Source: Hydrogenophaga sp.
Lineage (GTDB): Bacteria; Pseudomonadota; Gammaproteobacteria; Burkholderiales; Burkholderiaceae_C
NCBI GenBank assembly: GCA_020047875.1
Contig: JAIFNE010000005.1
Location: 1-11,014 of the forward strand
Length of the DNA: 11,014 bases
Direction: 5' to 3'
Shown: positions 1 to 6,172 of the stretch, piece by piece
How the letters are laid out: every line of letters starts with the position of its first letter
How positions within the stretch are numbered: position 1 is the stretch's first letter
Notes under the pieces: generated by a model
What the model was told of the DNA's origin: nothing
The model's input: only the letters and a program-made list of their open reading frames with translations
Database searches by the model: none
Translations under genes and position numbers: made by a program

Positions 1-464
1 TCCTTGCGCCCGTCGGCCCAGCGCGCAAAGCGGGCGCGGCTGCACAAAAAGTGGCTGTCTTCGCACCAGGTCAGCGACACACCGGCCGCCTGCGCGACCG
101 CCTCGATGTCCTGTTGCAGCCGCCATTCGCCAGGCTCGCAGATCCGCAAGGCCTGCGGTCGCAGCGCGTCCAGGGCCAGCGCGAGCCGCTCGGGAAGCGA
201 GGCGGCGGCGAAGGGCGGGTCGTCCAGCGCCAGATAGGTGAGCGGCAGGCTCGCGGCACGCAAGGCATCGCGGAAGTGCCGCATGGCCGAGAGAAACACG
301 GCGATGCGCGCGCGGTGGCTCCAGACCGCGGTGGCCTCGCCGCGGGCCTCGATCATCAGCACCTGGTCTTGCGCCGGGTCGATGTCGGCCAGCGCGGGGT
401 TGTCCTGCCAGAGCTGGTCTCCCAGCACCAGCACCAGACGGCGCAGCGGCACGCCCGCGCTCAT
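1..464 (-). CDS. Photolyase/cryptochrome-like protein (DPRP / FeS-BCP type), N-terminal part
   Basis: This is the N-terminal 154 residues of a flavoprotein related to deoxyribodipyrimidine photolyases; the 3' part lies left of the window. Seen: an opening RRLVLVLGDQL, then VLMIEARGEA, the segment IAVFLSAMRHFRDAL, LTYLALDDP, EPGEWRLQQDIE and DSHFLCSRARFARW. These are the landmark blocks of the N-terminal alpha/beta domain of the family known as photolyase-related protein (PF04244), whose studied members are iron-sulfur (6-4) photolyases or CryB-like photoreceptors. The FAD and Fe-S binding C-terminal half is not visible, so repair versus sensing cannot be told apart. The ATG overlaps the TGA of the DUF2256 gene (ATGA, 461-464), so translation is probably coupled to the regulator operon. 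Known members of LitR and sigma-E regulons include photolyases, which fits light-induced expression. Confidence 0.9.
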   Translation of the reverse strand, partial: MSAGVPLRRLVLVLGDQLWQDNPALADIDPAQDQVLMIEARGEATAVWSHRARIAVFLSAMRHFRDALRAASLPLTYLALDDPPFAAASLPERLALALDALRPQALRICEPGEWRLQQDIEAVAQAAGVSLTWCEDSHFLCSRARFARWADGRK

Positions 465-661
465 GGCGCGCCCTGAGCGCTGCGCGGCGCCTGCGCGCGG
501 CAACGATCGCTGCAGTATTTCACCTCCGCCCAGTTGCGCGCCCAAGCCTTGCGCCAGCTCATGGCGCGGCCACACACGGCACACGGCTTGCTGGGCAGCG
601 CCGCCTTGTTGCCCTTGAATTCGGTGGCGCCGCGTTGCGGGTCGTTGCTGCGTGGCTTCAC
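461..661 (-). CDS. DUF2256 small Cys-rich protein
   Basis: A 66-residue protein with the DUF2256 signature: FKGNKAALPSKPC, then CAVCGRAMSWRKAWARNW and EVKYCSDRCR. Two CxxC-like pairs (C27/C30 and C50/C55 region) suggest a small zinc-ribbon-like fold; this is inference. The function is unknown, but the family is often found beside or fused to photolyase-like genes, as here. I chose the GTG start at 661 because it overlaps the stop of the upstream regulator by 4 nt (GTGA) and leaves only a short tail before the conserved block. The gene ends in an ATGA overlap with the photolyase start. It is too short to be obvious beside the long overlapping frames, but the conserved motif makes it real. The start codon is less certain than the gene. 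Confidence 0.88.
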   Translation of the reverse strand: MKPRSNDPQRGATEFKGNKAALPSKPCAVCGRAMSWRKAWARNWAEVKYCSDRCRAQAPRSAQGAP

Positions 662-1647
662 GAAATGGCTGGCATCTTGGGCGGCACGCTGGCGGGCGCG
701 GGTCCGTCGGGGTTGGGGTTGTTGCTGGCCCGCCAGTGCGCCACCGCCATCCCGATGTCGTCCAGCCGGGGGAGGTGTCGGTGCCCGGCCAGGCGCAGGC
801 CGCCGCCGCGCTTCGCCACCAGGGTCGGGCACTGGCCGCCGCTCCAGAGAGCCAGCTCGGGGGGCAGCATGGCGCGCAGCTGGGTGAGCGCCATGCGCAC
901 GTCGCGCGGGCTGAGCACCGCGCTGAAGCCCAGCGCCACCACATCGGCCTGGCAGGCGCGCGCCGCCGCCACGATCTCGGCCAGCGGCGTCTGCACACCA
1001 AGCGCCAGCGTGTCGCAGCCAGCCAGCGCCATCTCGCACTCGGCCATCAGCAGCCCCAGGCCGTGCGGCTCGCCCGGCACGGTGGTGAGCAGCACACGCG
1101 GCGGCATGGGCGCGCGACCCGTGGCCAGTTGGCTCAGCGCCTGGCGCATCACCTGCTGCACCACCTCGGCGTACAGATGTTCTTCAAAAATCGCCAGCTG
1201 GCCCGCCAGCCAGGACTGGCCGACCCACACATTCATGGGCGCGATGCCCTCGCGCACGAGCCGGCCCAGGCCGTGTTCAAGCAGGTGCTGCTCCATGTCG
1301 TGGCGCAGGCCGCGCGCATCGTGCTGGCGCAGCCGGGCCATCCAGGCGTCCACCGGCACCGCCGGGTGGCCGGCCTGGACGGTTTCGCGCGGCGAATCAA
1401 CGGGCGCGGGCAGCGCCATCAGCTCGCTCAGCGGCAGCGGCACGATCTGCCCAGCACGGAAACCGGCATCAAGCAGGCGGCGCAGGTGGCGCAGGCGCAG
1501 CAGCTGGGCGTCGTCATAACGGCGCTCGCCCACGGCGTCGCGCGATGGGTCGGGAAAGCCATAGCGCCGCTCCCAGATTCGCAGCGTGTCCTTGGACAAA
1601 CCGGTGGCGCGCTCCACTTCGGCGATGGTGTGGCGGAAATTTGTCAT
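658..1647 (-). CDS. MerR-family B12-dependent photoreceptor regulator (CarH/LitR-like)
   Basis: A 329-residue transcription factor. Residues 1-70 form a MerR winged-helix domain (IAEVERATGLSKDTLRIWERRYGFP, then GERRYDDAQ). Residues 100-175 form a helical cap and 183-300 a Rossmann-like cobalamin domain. Motifs seen: W146-x9-E156-H157 (the Wx9EH motif of CarH proteins, which lies against the adenosyl group), E193-P-H195-G-L-G (ExHxxG, lower axial His ligand) and SGG at 269-271. Characterised family members bind adenosylcobalamin in the dark, repress as tetramers and release DNA on illumination. Leu147 sits where Thermus CarH has the His132 that ligates cobalt after light. I prefer ATG 1647 because it opens directly on the HTH and would leave a leader of about 25 nt from the candidate promoter; an in-frame ATG at 1680 is possible. 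The gene heads an operon with DUF2256 and the photolyase. Likely target genes are its own operon and the lipid cluster. Confidence 0.9.
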   Translation of the reverse strand: MTNFRHTIAEVERATGLSKDTLRIWERRYGFPDPSRDAVGERRYDDAQLLRLRHLRRLLDAGFRAGQIVPLPLSELMALPAPVDSPRETVQAGHPAVPVDAWMARLRQHDARGLRHDMEQHLLEHGLGRLVREGIAPMNVWVGQSWLAGQLAIFEEHLYAEVVQQVMRQALSQLATGRAPMPPRVLLTTVPGEPHGLGLLMAECEMALAGCDTLALGVQTPLAEIVAAARACQADVVALGFSAVLSPRDVRMALTQLRAMLPPELALWSGGQCPTLVAKRGGGLRLAGHRHLPRLDDIGMAVAHWRASNNPNPDGPAPASVPPKMPAIS

Positions 1648-1678
1648 GGACAATCGATCGCACGACGTGTGCATTTTC

Positions 1679-1701
1679 ATTATGGAGCGCCACCCATGAT
1701 T
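1679..1701 (-). promoter_or_regulatory. Candidate regulator promoter/operator
   Basis: Reading the minus strand, AATCA (1701-1697) is followed after 12 nt by CATAAT (1684-1679), a good -10-like hexamer. It is placed so that transcription would start about 25 nt before the regulator ATG at 1647. The same AATCA-N12-CATAAT arrangement occurs in front of the lipid cluster at 2338-2360. The element overlaps the start codon and ribosome binding site of the divergent peroxidase, so the two genes may interfere. No clear -35 at 17 nt is seen. This is pattern evidence only. Confidence 0.35.
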
Positions 1702-2322
1702 CAACCAGTGTCCGCGCCCGGTCGTCGGTTTCTTCGCCGCCGGGTGTTGTTTGCCAGCGCCTGCCTGGCGGCCTGCCTCGGCCTGCCGCTGGGTGGCCAG
1801 GCAAAAAACCCCGGCACCAGCACTGGGCCGGCGCCCGCCTGTGCGCCGCTGCTGCAACACACCATGCTGCGCCTGCAAGACGAGAAACCGCAGTCGCTCT
1901 GCCAGTACGCCGGGCGCGCGGTGCTGGTGGTCAACACCGCCAGCCGCTGCGGCTTCACCGGCCAGTACGCCGCGCTGGAGGCGCTGCACCGGCGCTACCA
2001 GGCCCGCGGGCTGGTGGTGCTGGGCTTTCCATCCAACGATTTCGGCCGCCAGGAACCCGGCAGCAACCAGGCGATTGCCGAGTTTTGCGAAAACACCTTT
2101 GGCGTGCAGTTCCCGATGTTCACCAAGACAGTAGTGACCGGCACCGGCGCCCATCCGCTGTTCCAGCAGCTGGCGCAGCGCAGCGGCGAGCGCCCGGGGT
2201 GGAACTTTCACAAATACCTGATCACCCCGGACGGGCAAACGGTGCGCAGCTTCGCCAGCGCGATGGCGCCAGACCACCCGGCCATCGTCCGGGAGATTGA
2301 AAAAATCTTGCCGGCCAAATAG
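1696..2322 (+). CDS. Exported Cys-type glutathione peroxidase family protein
   Basis: A 208-residue thiol peroxidase of the GPx family. The N-terminus has an Arg-rich stretch (GRRFLRRR) followed by a hydrophobic segment ending near GGQA (residues 33-36). This suggests export by Sec or possibly Tat, so the enzyme would act in the periplasm. The thioredoxin-like domain carries the peroxidatic Cys85 in NTASRCGFT, Gln119 in FGRQEPG, and Trp169-Asn170 in GWNFHKY, completing the catalytic tetrad. Cys131 (AEFCEN) matches the resolving Cys of thioredoxin-dependent, non-selenium GPx proteins, so thioredoxin-like reductants are likelier than glutathione; this is inference from family knowledge. The usual FPCNQ is FPSND here, which does not touch the tetrad. 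GGAG at 1684-1687 lies 8 nt before the ATG. It is divergent from the regulator, suggesting a role against peroxides or lipid peroxides made under light stress. Confidence 0.92.
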   Translation: MIQPVSAPGRRFLRRRVLFASACLAACLGLPLGGQAKNPGTSTGPAPACAPLLQHTMLRLQDEKPQSLCQYAGRAVLVVNTASRCGFTGQYAALEALHRRYQARGLVVLGFPSNDFGRQEPGSNQAIAEFCENTFGVQFPMFTKTVVTGTGAHPLFQQLAQRSGERPGWNFHKYLITPDGQTVRSFASAMAPDHPAIVREIEKILPAK

Positions 2323-2337
2323 TGACTGATCGGTCGC

Positions 2338-2360
2338 AATCAGACCATTCGGTGCATAAT
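2338..2360 (+). promoter_or_regulatory. Candidate promoter/operator of the lipid cluster
   Basis: AATCA (2338-2342), 12 nt, then CATAAT (2355-2360), matching in spacing and bases the element in front of the regulator gene. A CTGAT-N8-ATCAG inverted repeat (2326-2343) overlaps its upstream half. Transcription from here would give a leader of roughly 225 nt before the flavoenzyme. The TGTACA-type direct repeat reported for a Pseudomonas LitR homologue is not present, so binding by the local regulator is only a hypothesis. Confidence 0.35.
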
Positions 2361-2405
2361 CCTACGAAACGCTCTTTATCCCATGTCGCTCCCGGAGATC
2401 CTTCC

Positions 2406-2588
2406 ATGAGAACACCGCCACGGAACTCTCTGCCGTCCGCCGCGCTCCATGTTGGCAACTGTTTTTTGCTGCGAAGCCTTTGGTCCTTCCAAGGTCTGAC
2501 TGCAACCCCGGGGTGGTTTTCCTCCTCCCTCCCCCCCTCCTTCACCTCGGGGCGCTTCGCGGCTTTTTGTCTTTCGGGACGGGGCTGA
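2406..2588 (+). CDS. Possible 60-residue leader ORF
   Basis: An ATG at 2406 has a well-placed GGAG (2394-2397, spacing 8). The frame runs 60 codons and stops (TGA 2586-2588) three nt before the flavoenzyme ATG, which would allow coupled re-initiation. Against it: third-position GC is lower than in neighbours, much of the frame is a pyrimidine tract (Ser/Pro/Phe/Leu residues), and I recognise no homologous family. It could be a regulatory leader peptide or a chance frame in an untranslated leader. Confidence 0.25.
   Translation: MRTPPRNSLPSAALHVGNCFLLRSLWSFQGLTATPGWFSSSLPPSFTSGRFAAFCLSGRG
2506..2552 (+). other. Leader hairpin arms around a 27-nt pyrimidine tract
   Basis: CCCCGGGGTG (2506-2515) and CACCTCGGGG (2543-2552) are complementary at 9 of 10 positions and flank an uninterrupted pyrimidine run from 2517 to 2543, including seven consecutive C. 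Just downstream, GCGCTTCGCGG followed by TTTTT (2552-2567) looks like a weak terminator-like hairpin. Together these lie in the untranslated leader of the lipid cluster. They could act in attenuation, or may just be low-complexity sequence. The rest of the 2323-2591 interval shows no other gene that I can support. Confidence 0.35.
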
Positions 2589-2591
2589 GGC

Positions 2592-4008
2592 ATGTACACC
2601 AACCCCTCCCGCCCCACCCAGGGCGTCGCCACACACCCGCCCCGGGTGGCCATTGTCGGCTCGGGCATTGCCGGGCTGGCGGCAGCGCACACGCTGCAGG
2701 GCCTGGCCCAGCTCAGCCTGTTCGAGGCCGGCGATTACTTCGGTGGCCACACCCACACGGTGGACATCACGCTGCCCGATGCGCGCGGCCAGGCCACCAC
2801 CTTCGGCGTGGACACCGGTTTTCTGGTGCTCAACGAACGAACGCACCTACCCCACGCTGCTGGCGCTGTTTGAACAGCTGGGCGTGGCGATTGCCAAGTC
2901 GGACATGTCGTTCTCGGTCAAGGCGCCGGGCGCCGGGCGCGGCGGACGGGCGCTGGAATGGAGCGGCTCGGATCTGTCGACCGTGTTCGCGCAGCGTGAA
3001 AACCTGACCAATCCGCGCTTCTGGCGCATGCTCAAGGACATCGTGCGCTTCAACCGGATCACCACCCGGCTGGCGCAGCAGGGCGTTGACCTGCAACCTG
3101 ACAGCCCGCTGATGCAGCCACTGGGCGACTTCCTGCGCGAGCAGCGGTTTTCCGACGAGTTTCGCGACTGGTATTTCCTGCCCATGATGGGCTGCATCTG
3201 GAGCTGCCCGACCGACCAGATGCTGGCCTTCCCGGTGGCCACCATGGTGCGTTTCTGCCACAACCACGGCCTGATCCAGATCACCAACCGGCCGCAGTGG
3301 TACACCGTGGCCGGTGGCGCGCGCCAGTATGTGGAGAAGATCACCGCCGCCATCCCAGACAAGCGCCTGAACACGCCGGTGCAGCGGGTGCTGCGCGACG
3401 CGCAGGGCGTGCGGGTGGTCACCAGCGGCAAGGTGGAGCGCTTCGACGCCATCGTCTTCGCCTGCCACAGCGACCAGGCGCTCACCATCCTGGGCGACAG
3501 CGCCACGCCCGATGAGCAAGCGGTGTTGGGCGCCATTCGCTACCAGCCCAACCGCGCGGTGCTGCACACCGACGTGTCGGTGCTGCCGCAAAACCCGCGC
3601 GCCTGGGCCGCCTGGAACTACGAGCGCGCCCCCACCGCCGACCGCGAACAGGCGCAGGTCTGCCTGCATTACCTGATCAACCGCCTGCAGCCGCTGCCGG
3701 TGCAGCAGCCGGTGGTGGTGTCGCTCAACCCGCAAACCGCCATTGCGCCCGAGCGGGTGCTGGGCGAATACGACTACGCACACCCGGTGTTCGACCTGGG
3801 CGCCATCCAGGCGCAGCAGCGCCTGCCCGGCATTCAGGGGCAGCAGCACAGCTGGTTTGCCGGCGCATGGGCCGGCTACGGCTTCCATGAAGACGGCCTG
3901 AAATCGGGCTTGCAGGCCGCGCGCAGCCTGCTGCAGAGCCACCACCTGTTTGCCCAGACCCATCCAGACGACGCGCGCCGGGCCGCGCTGCCCGGGGTGT
4001 TTGCATGA
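2592..4008 (+). pseudogene. COG2907-type FAD/NAD(P)-binding 'amine oxidase' flavoprotein, frameshifted
   Basis: Two frames together encode one family member of about 470 residues. The first, from ATG 2592, has the Rossmann FAD motif VAIVGSGIAGLAAAHTL (residues 19-35), FEAGDYFGGHTHTV and DTGFLVLNER, but meets TGA at 2871. The second continues with NERTYPTLLALFEQLG and runs to 4008 through GCIWSCP, VAGGARQYV and the C-terminal FAD motif GAWAGYGFHEDGLKSG. The break is at 2832-2843, where AACG occurs three times; removing one copy restores a single frame. Members of this family sit beside cyclopropane synthase-like genes and probably oxidise or desaturate lipid acyl chains; a UfaD- or UfaO-like role in furan fatty acid synthesis is inference. 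The second frame keeps coding quality to its end and overlaps DUF1365 by ATGA, so the lesion is recent or is a sequencing error. GAGG lies only 1 nt before the ATG, a poor ribosome site. Confidence 0.88.
2832..2843 (+). repeat. (AACG)3 tandem repeat at the frameshift
   Basis: Three perfect AACG units. The conserved protein frame (LNERTYP) requires two units; the third shifts reading by +1 relative to the start of the gene. This is the signature of slipped-strand duplication. Confidence 0.9.
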
Positions 4009-4823
4009 TCCTGGGCGAAGTGCCTGCGGTGGCCCAGATTGGCTTTGGCGAGGTGCGTCACACGCGCCACCGGCCCAAACGCCACGCGTTCGCCTACCCG
4101 ACCTACTTTCTTATGCTGCCGCTGCGCAGCCTGCGCGCGCAGGGCCCCGGTGCGCTGGCGCGCAACCGCCGCGCCGCGCTCGCGTTTCACGACAGCGACC
4201 ACGGCGACGGCCGCGCCGACTGCCTGGCCTGGGTGGAGAGCCTGCTGCAGCAACACGACATCACCGATGCCCAGGGTGAAATCTGGCTGCACACTTACCC
4301 GCGCGTGCTCGGCTACAGCTTCAAGCCGGTGAGCTTCTGGTATTGCCACCGCCGCGATGGCTCGCTGCGCGCGGTGGTGGCCGAGGTGAACAACACCTTT
4401 GGCGAGCGCCATTGCTACCTGCTCGATGCGCCGCGCTACGGCGTGCCCTGCACCGCGGCCAAGGTGTTTCATGTGTCGCCTTTCTGCCCGGTACGCGGCC
4501 AGTACCGCTTTGTGTTCATGCGCAGCGAAGGCAGCCCGCAGACACCGGCGCGCACGGTGGCCCGGATCGACTATTTCGACGCCCCCGGCCAGGACGTGCT
4601 GATCAACACCAGCGTGAGCGGCGCGCTGCAGCCGCTCACCGCGCAGACCACCCGCCGCGCGCTCTGGCGCCACCCCGCCATGACCTTCGGCGTGATCGCC
4701 CGCATCCACTGGCAGGCGTTGCACCTGTGGATCAAGCGCGCGCCATTTTTCCGCCAGCCGGCGCCACCGCCCGTTTTCGTGACGCTGGGCGATGAGCCCC
4801 CAGGCGTCGAATTTCACCGTTGA
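4005..4823 (+). CDS. DUF1365 family protein
   Basis: A 272-residue soluble protein of the DUF1365 family (COG3496). Seen: the N-terminal basic block RHTRHRPKRHAFAYP (residues 18-32), then YPRVLGYSFKPVSFWYCH, VAEVNNTFGERH and KVFHVSPFCP, all hallmarks of the family. No signal peptide or membrane span is evident. Its biochemistry is not established; it is almost always found between a COG2907 flavoprotein and a cyclopropane-synthase-like methyltransferase, exactly as here, so it presumably handles or modifies acyl chains in the same pathway. The ATG overlaps the stop of the flavoprotein (ATGA 4005-4008), so the upstream frameshift may lower its translation. Full length for the family. Confidence 0.9.
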   Translation: MILGEVPAVAQIGFGEVRHTRHRPKRHAFAYPTYFLMLPLRSLRAQGPGALARNRRAALAFHDSDHGDGRADCLAWVESLLQQHDITDAQGEIWLHTYPRVLGYSFKPVSFWYCHRRDGSLRAVVAEVNNTFGERHCYLLDAPRYGVPCTAAKVFHVSPFCPVRGQYRFVFMRSEGSPQTPARTVARIDYFDAPGQDVLINTSVSGALQPLTAQTTRRALWRHPAMTFGVIARIHWQALHLWIKRAPFFRQPAPPPVFVTLGDEPPGVEFHR

Positions 4824-4853
4824 TTTCCGTTGATTCAGAAGCCTTTCACGCCC

Positions 4854-6167
4854 ATGACCAGCTCCACCGCCTCCCGCCACACCGCCGGCTTTGACCTGCC
4901 GCGCAACGCACCCGCCGCCGCCCGAACCATGCTGCAAATGCTGCAGCGCCTGCGCCATGGCAGCCTCACGCTGCAACTGCCCGACGGCAGCATCCAGCGC
5001 TTCGGCGACGGCCAGGGACCAGCGGCCAGCCTCAGCCTGCACAACTGGAATATGTGTGGCGCAGCGCTCAAGTCGGGCGACATCGGCTTTGCCGAGAGCT
5101 ACATCGCGCGCGACTGGCACACGCCCGACCTCACCAGCCTGCTGCGCCTGCTGATCGCCAACCGCCGCGACATCGAAGACATGGTCTACGGCTCCTGGCT
5201 CGGCCGGCTGGCCTACCGGGTTCGCCACCTGCTGAACCGCAACTCCAAGGCCAACAGCCGCAAGAACATTCACGCCCACTACGACCTGGGCAACGCGTTC
5301 TACGAACTCTGGCTCGACGACACGATGAACTACTCGTCGGCCTGGTTCGAAACCCCCGAGCAAAGCATGGGCGATGCCCAGCGCGCCAAGGTGCGCCGCG
5401 CGCTGGCCATGGCGGGCGTGAAGCCCGGCGACCGGGTGCTGGAGATCGGCTGCGGCTGGGGCGCGCTGGCCGAAATGGCCACCACCGAATTCCAGGCATC
5501 GGTGACCGGCGTGACCCTGTCCACCGAGCAGCTGGCCTTTGCGCAACGGCGCATGGAAAAGCTGGGCGTACCGCTGGGCAAGTCCATGCCCACCGCCGGG
5601 CCGCCCCAAGGTGGGCAAGCCCCCTCGGGGGGCAGCGACCCGCTTCAGCGGCGGAGCGTGGGGGCAGATCTGCGCCTGCAGGACTACCGCGACATCAGCG
5701 ACGGCCCCTTCGACGCCATCTGCTCCATCGAAATGGTCGAAGCGGTCGGCCGCGAATTCTGGCCCACCTACTTCGGCTCGGTGGCCAAGCTGCTCAAGCC
5801 GGGCGGGCAGGCCTGCATTCAAAGCATCGTGATCGACGACGCGCTGTTCGAGCGCTACATCCGCAGCACCGACTTCATTCAGCAATACGTCTTCCCCGGC
5901 GGCTGCCTGCCCAGCCCCTCGCGCTTTCGCGCCGAGGCCGAACGCGCCGGGCTGCAGGTGGTGGACCAGTTTGCCTTTGGTGCCGACTACGCGCGTACGC
6001 TGCGGGACTGGCGCGAGGCCTTCCTGCAGCAGCAGGAACGGGTGTTGCAGATCGGCTTCGACCAACGCTTCATGCGCATCTGGGAGTTCTACCTGGCCTA
6101 CTGCGAAGCGGCGTTCGGGCAGGGGAATATCGACGTCGTGCAGTTCACCCTGCGCAAGCCCACCTGA
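4854..6167 (+). CDS. Cyclopropane-fatty-acid-synthase-like SAM methyltransferase (UfaM-like)
   Basis: SAM-dependent methyltransferase acting on unsaturated acyl chains of phospholipids; 437 residues from ATG 4854 (a TTG at 4830 is an alternative start). Motifs: NIHAHYDLGNAFYELWLD (138-155), SAM motif EIGCGWG (197-203), LQDYRD (275-280), MVEAVG with the catalytic Glu296, GGCLPS (349-354) and FGADY with Tyr379. Relative to E. coli Cfa, the bicarbonate ligands Cys139 and His266 align with Ser162 and Gln323, while Glu, Ile (325) and Tyr are kept. This fits a methyl-transfer (UfaM-like) or divergent cyclopropanation role better than proof of classical Cfa activity. Residues about 240-270 are an extra segment encoded by a palindromic repeat (see the repeat entry), placed in the loop after the SAM-binding beta2 strand. 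The gene follows DUF1365 by 30 nt and is followed by a MITE-like element. Confidence 0.9.
   Translation: MTSSTASRHTAGFDLPRNAPAAARTMLQMLQRLRHGSLTLQLPDGSIQRFGDGQGPAASLSLHNWNMCGAALKSGDIGFAESYIARDWHTPDLTSLLRLLIANRRDIEDMVYGSWLGRLAYRVRHLLNRNSKANSRKNIHAHYDLGNAFYELWLDDTMNYSSAWFETPEQSMGDAQRAKVRRALAMAGVKPGDRVLEIGCGWGALAEMATTEFQASVTGVTLSTEQLAFAQRRMEKLGVPLGKSMPTAGPPQGGQAPSGGSDPLQRRSVGADLRLQDYRDISDGPFDAICSIEMVEAVGREFWPTYFGSVAKLLKPGGQACIQSIVIDDALFERYIRSTDFIQQYVFPGGCLPSPSRFRAEAERAGLQVVDQFAFGADYARTLRDWREAFLQQQERVLQIGFDQRFMRIWEFYLAYCEAAFGQGNIDVVQFTLRKPT
5597..5664 (+). repeat. REP-like palindromic repeat inside the methyltransferase gene
   Basis: GC-rich palindromic unit within coding sequence: GGGCCGCCCC, then CCCCCTCGGGGGGC (tight hairpin), then CCGCTTCAGCGG and GCGTGGGGG. 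It has the same layout (two small hairpins, G-run end) as the right arm of the intergenic repeat at 10410-10481. Such units are normally intergenic; here it is read in frame as Gly/Pro/Ser/Arg-rich residues with no stop. The boundary is approximate. Confidence 0.75.
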
Positions 6168-6172
6168 GCCAA

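Noticed and set aside
652..2322. A 556-codon plus-strand frame covering the regulator and the peroxidase
   Set aside because: Its first two thirds are antisense to the MerR/B12 regulator and are His/Gln/Arg-rich with no family; only the part from 1696 is the real GPx.
2323..2591. Cobalamin riboswitch in the leader of the lipid cluster
   Set aside because: A B12 link through the regulator made this worth checking, but I see no B12-box-like core and the leader is dominated by a pyrimidine tract.
1648..2591. TGTACA-N12-TGTACA type LitR operator
   Set aside because: Only isolated half-like sites (TGTGCA at 1668, TGTACA at 2593) are present, with no partner at 18-nt spacing.
2830..3963. A 377-codon minus-strand frame opposite the flavoprotein
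   Set aside because: Antisense to clear COG2907 sequence, composition typical of shadow frames, and no ribosome site or motif.
3876..6065. A 729-codon minus-strand frame over DUF1365 and the methyltransferase
   Set aside because: Low-complexity His/Ala/Gly/Val composition typical of antisense frames in high-GC DNA; both plus-strand genes carry clear family motifs.
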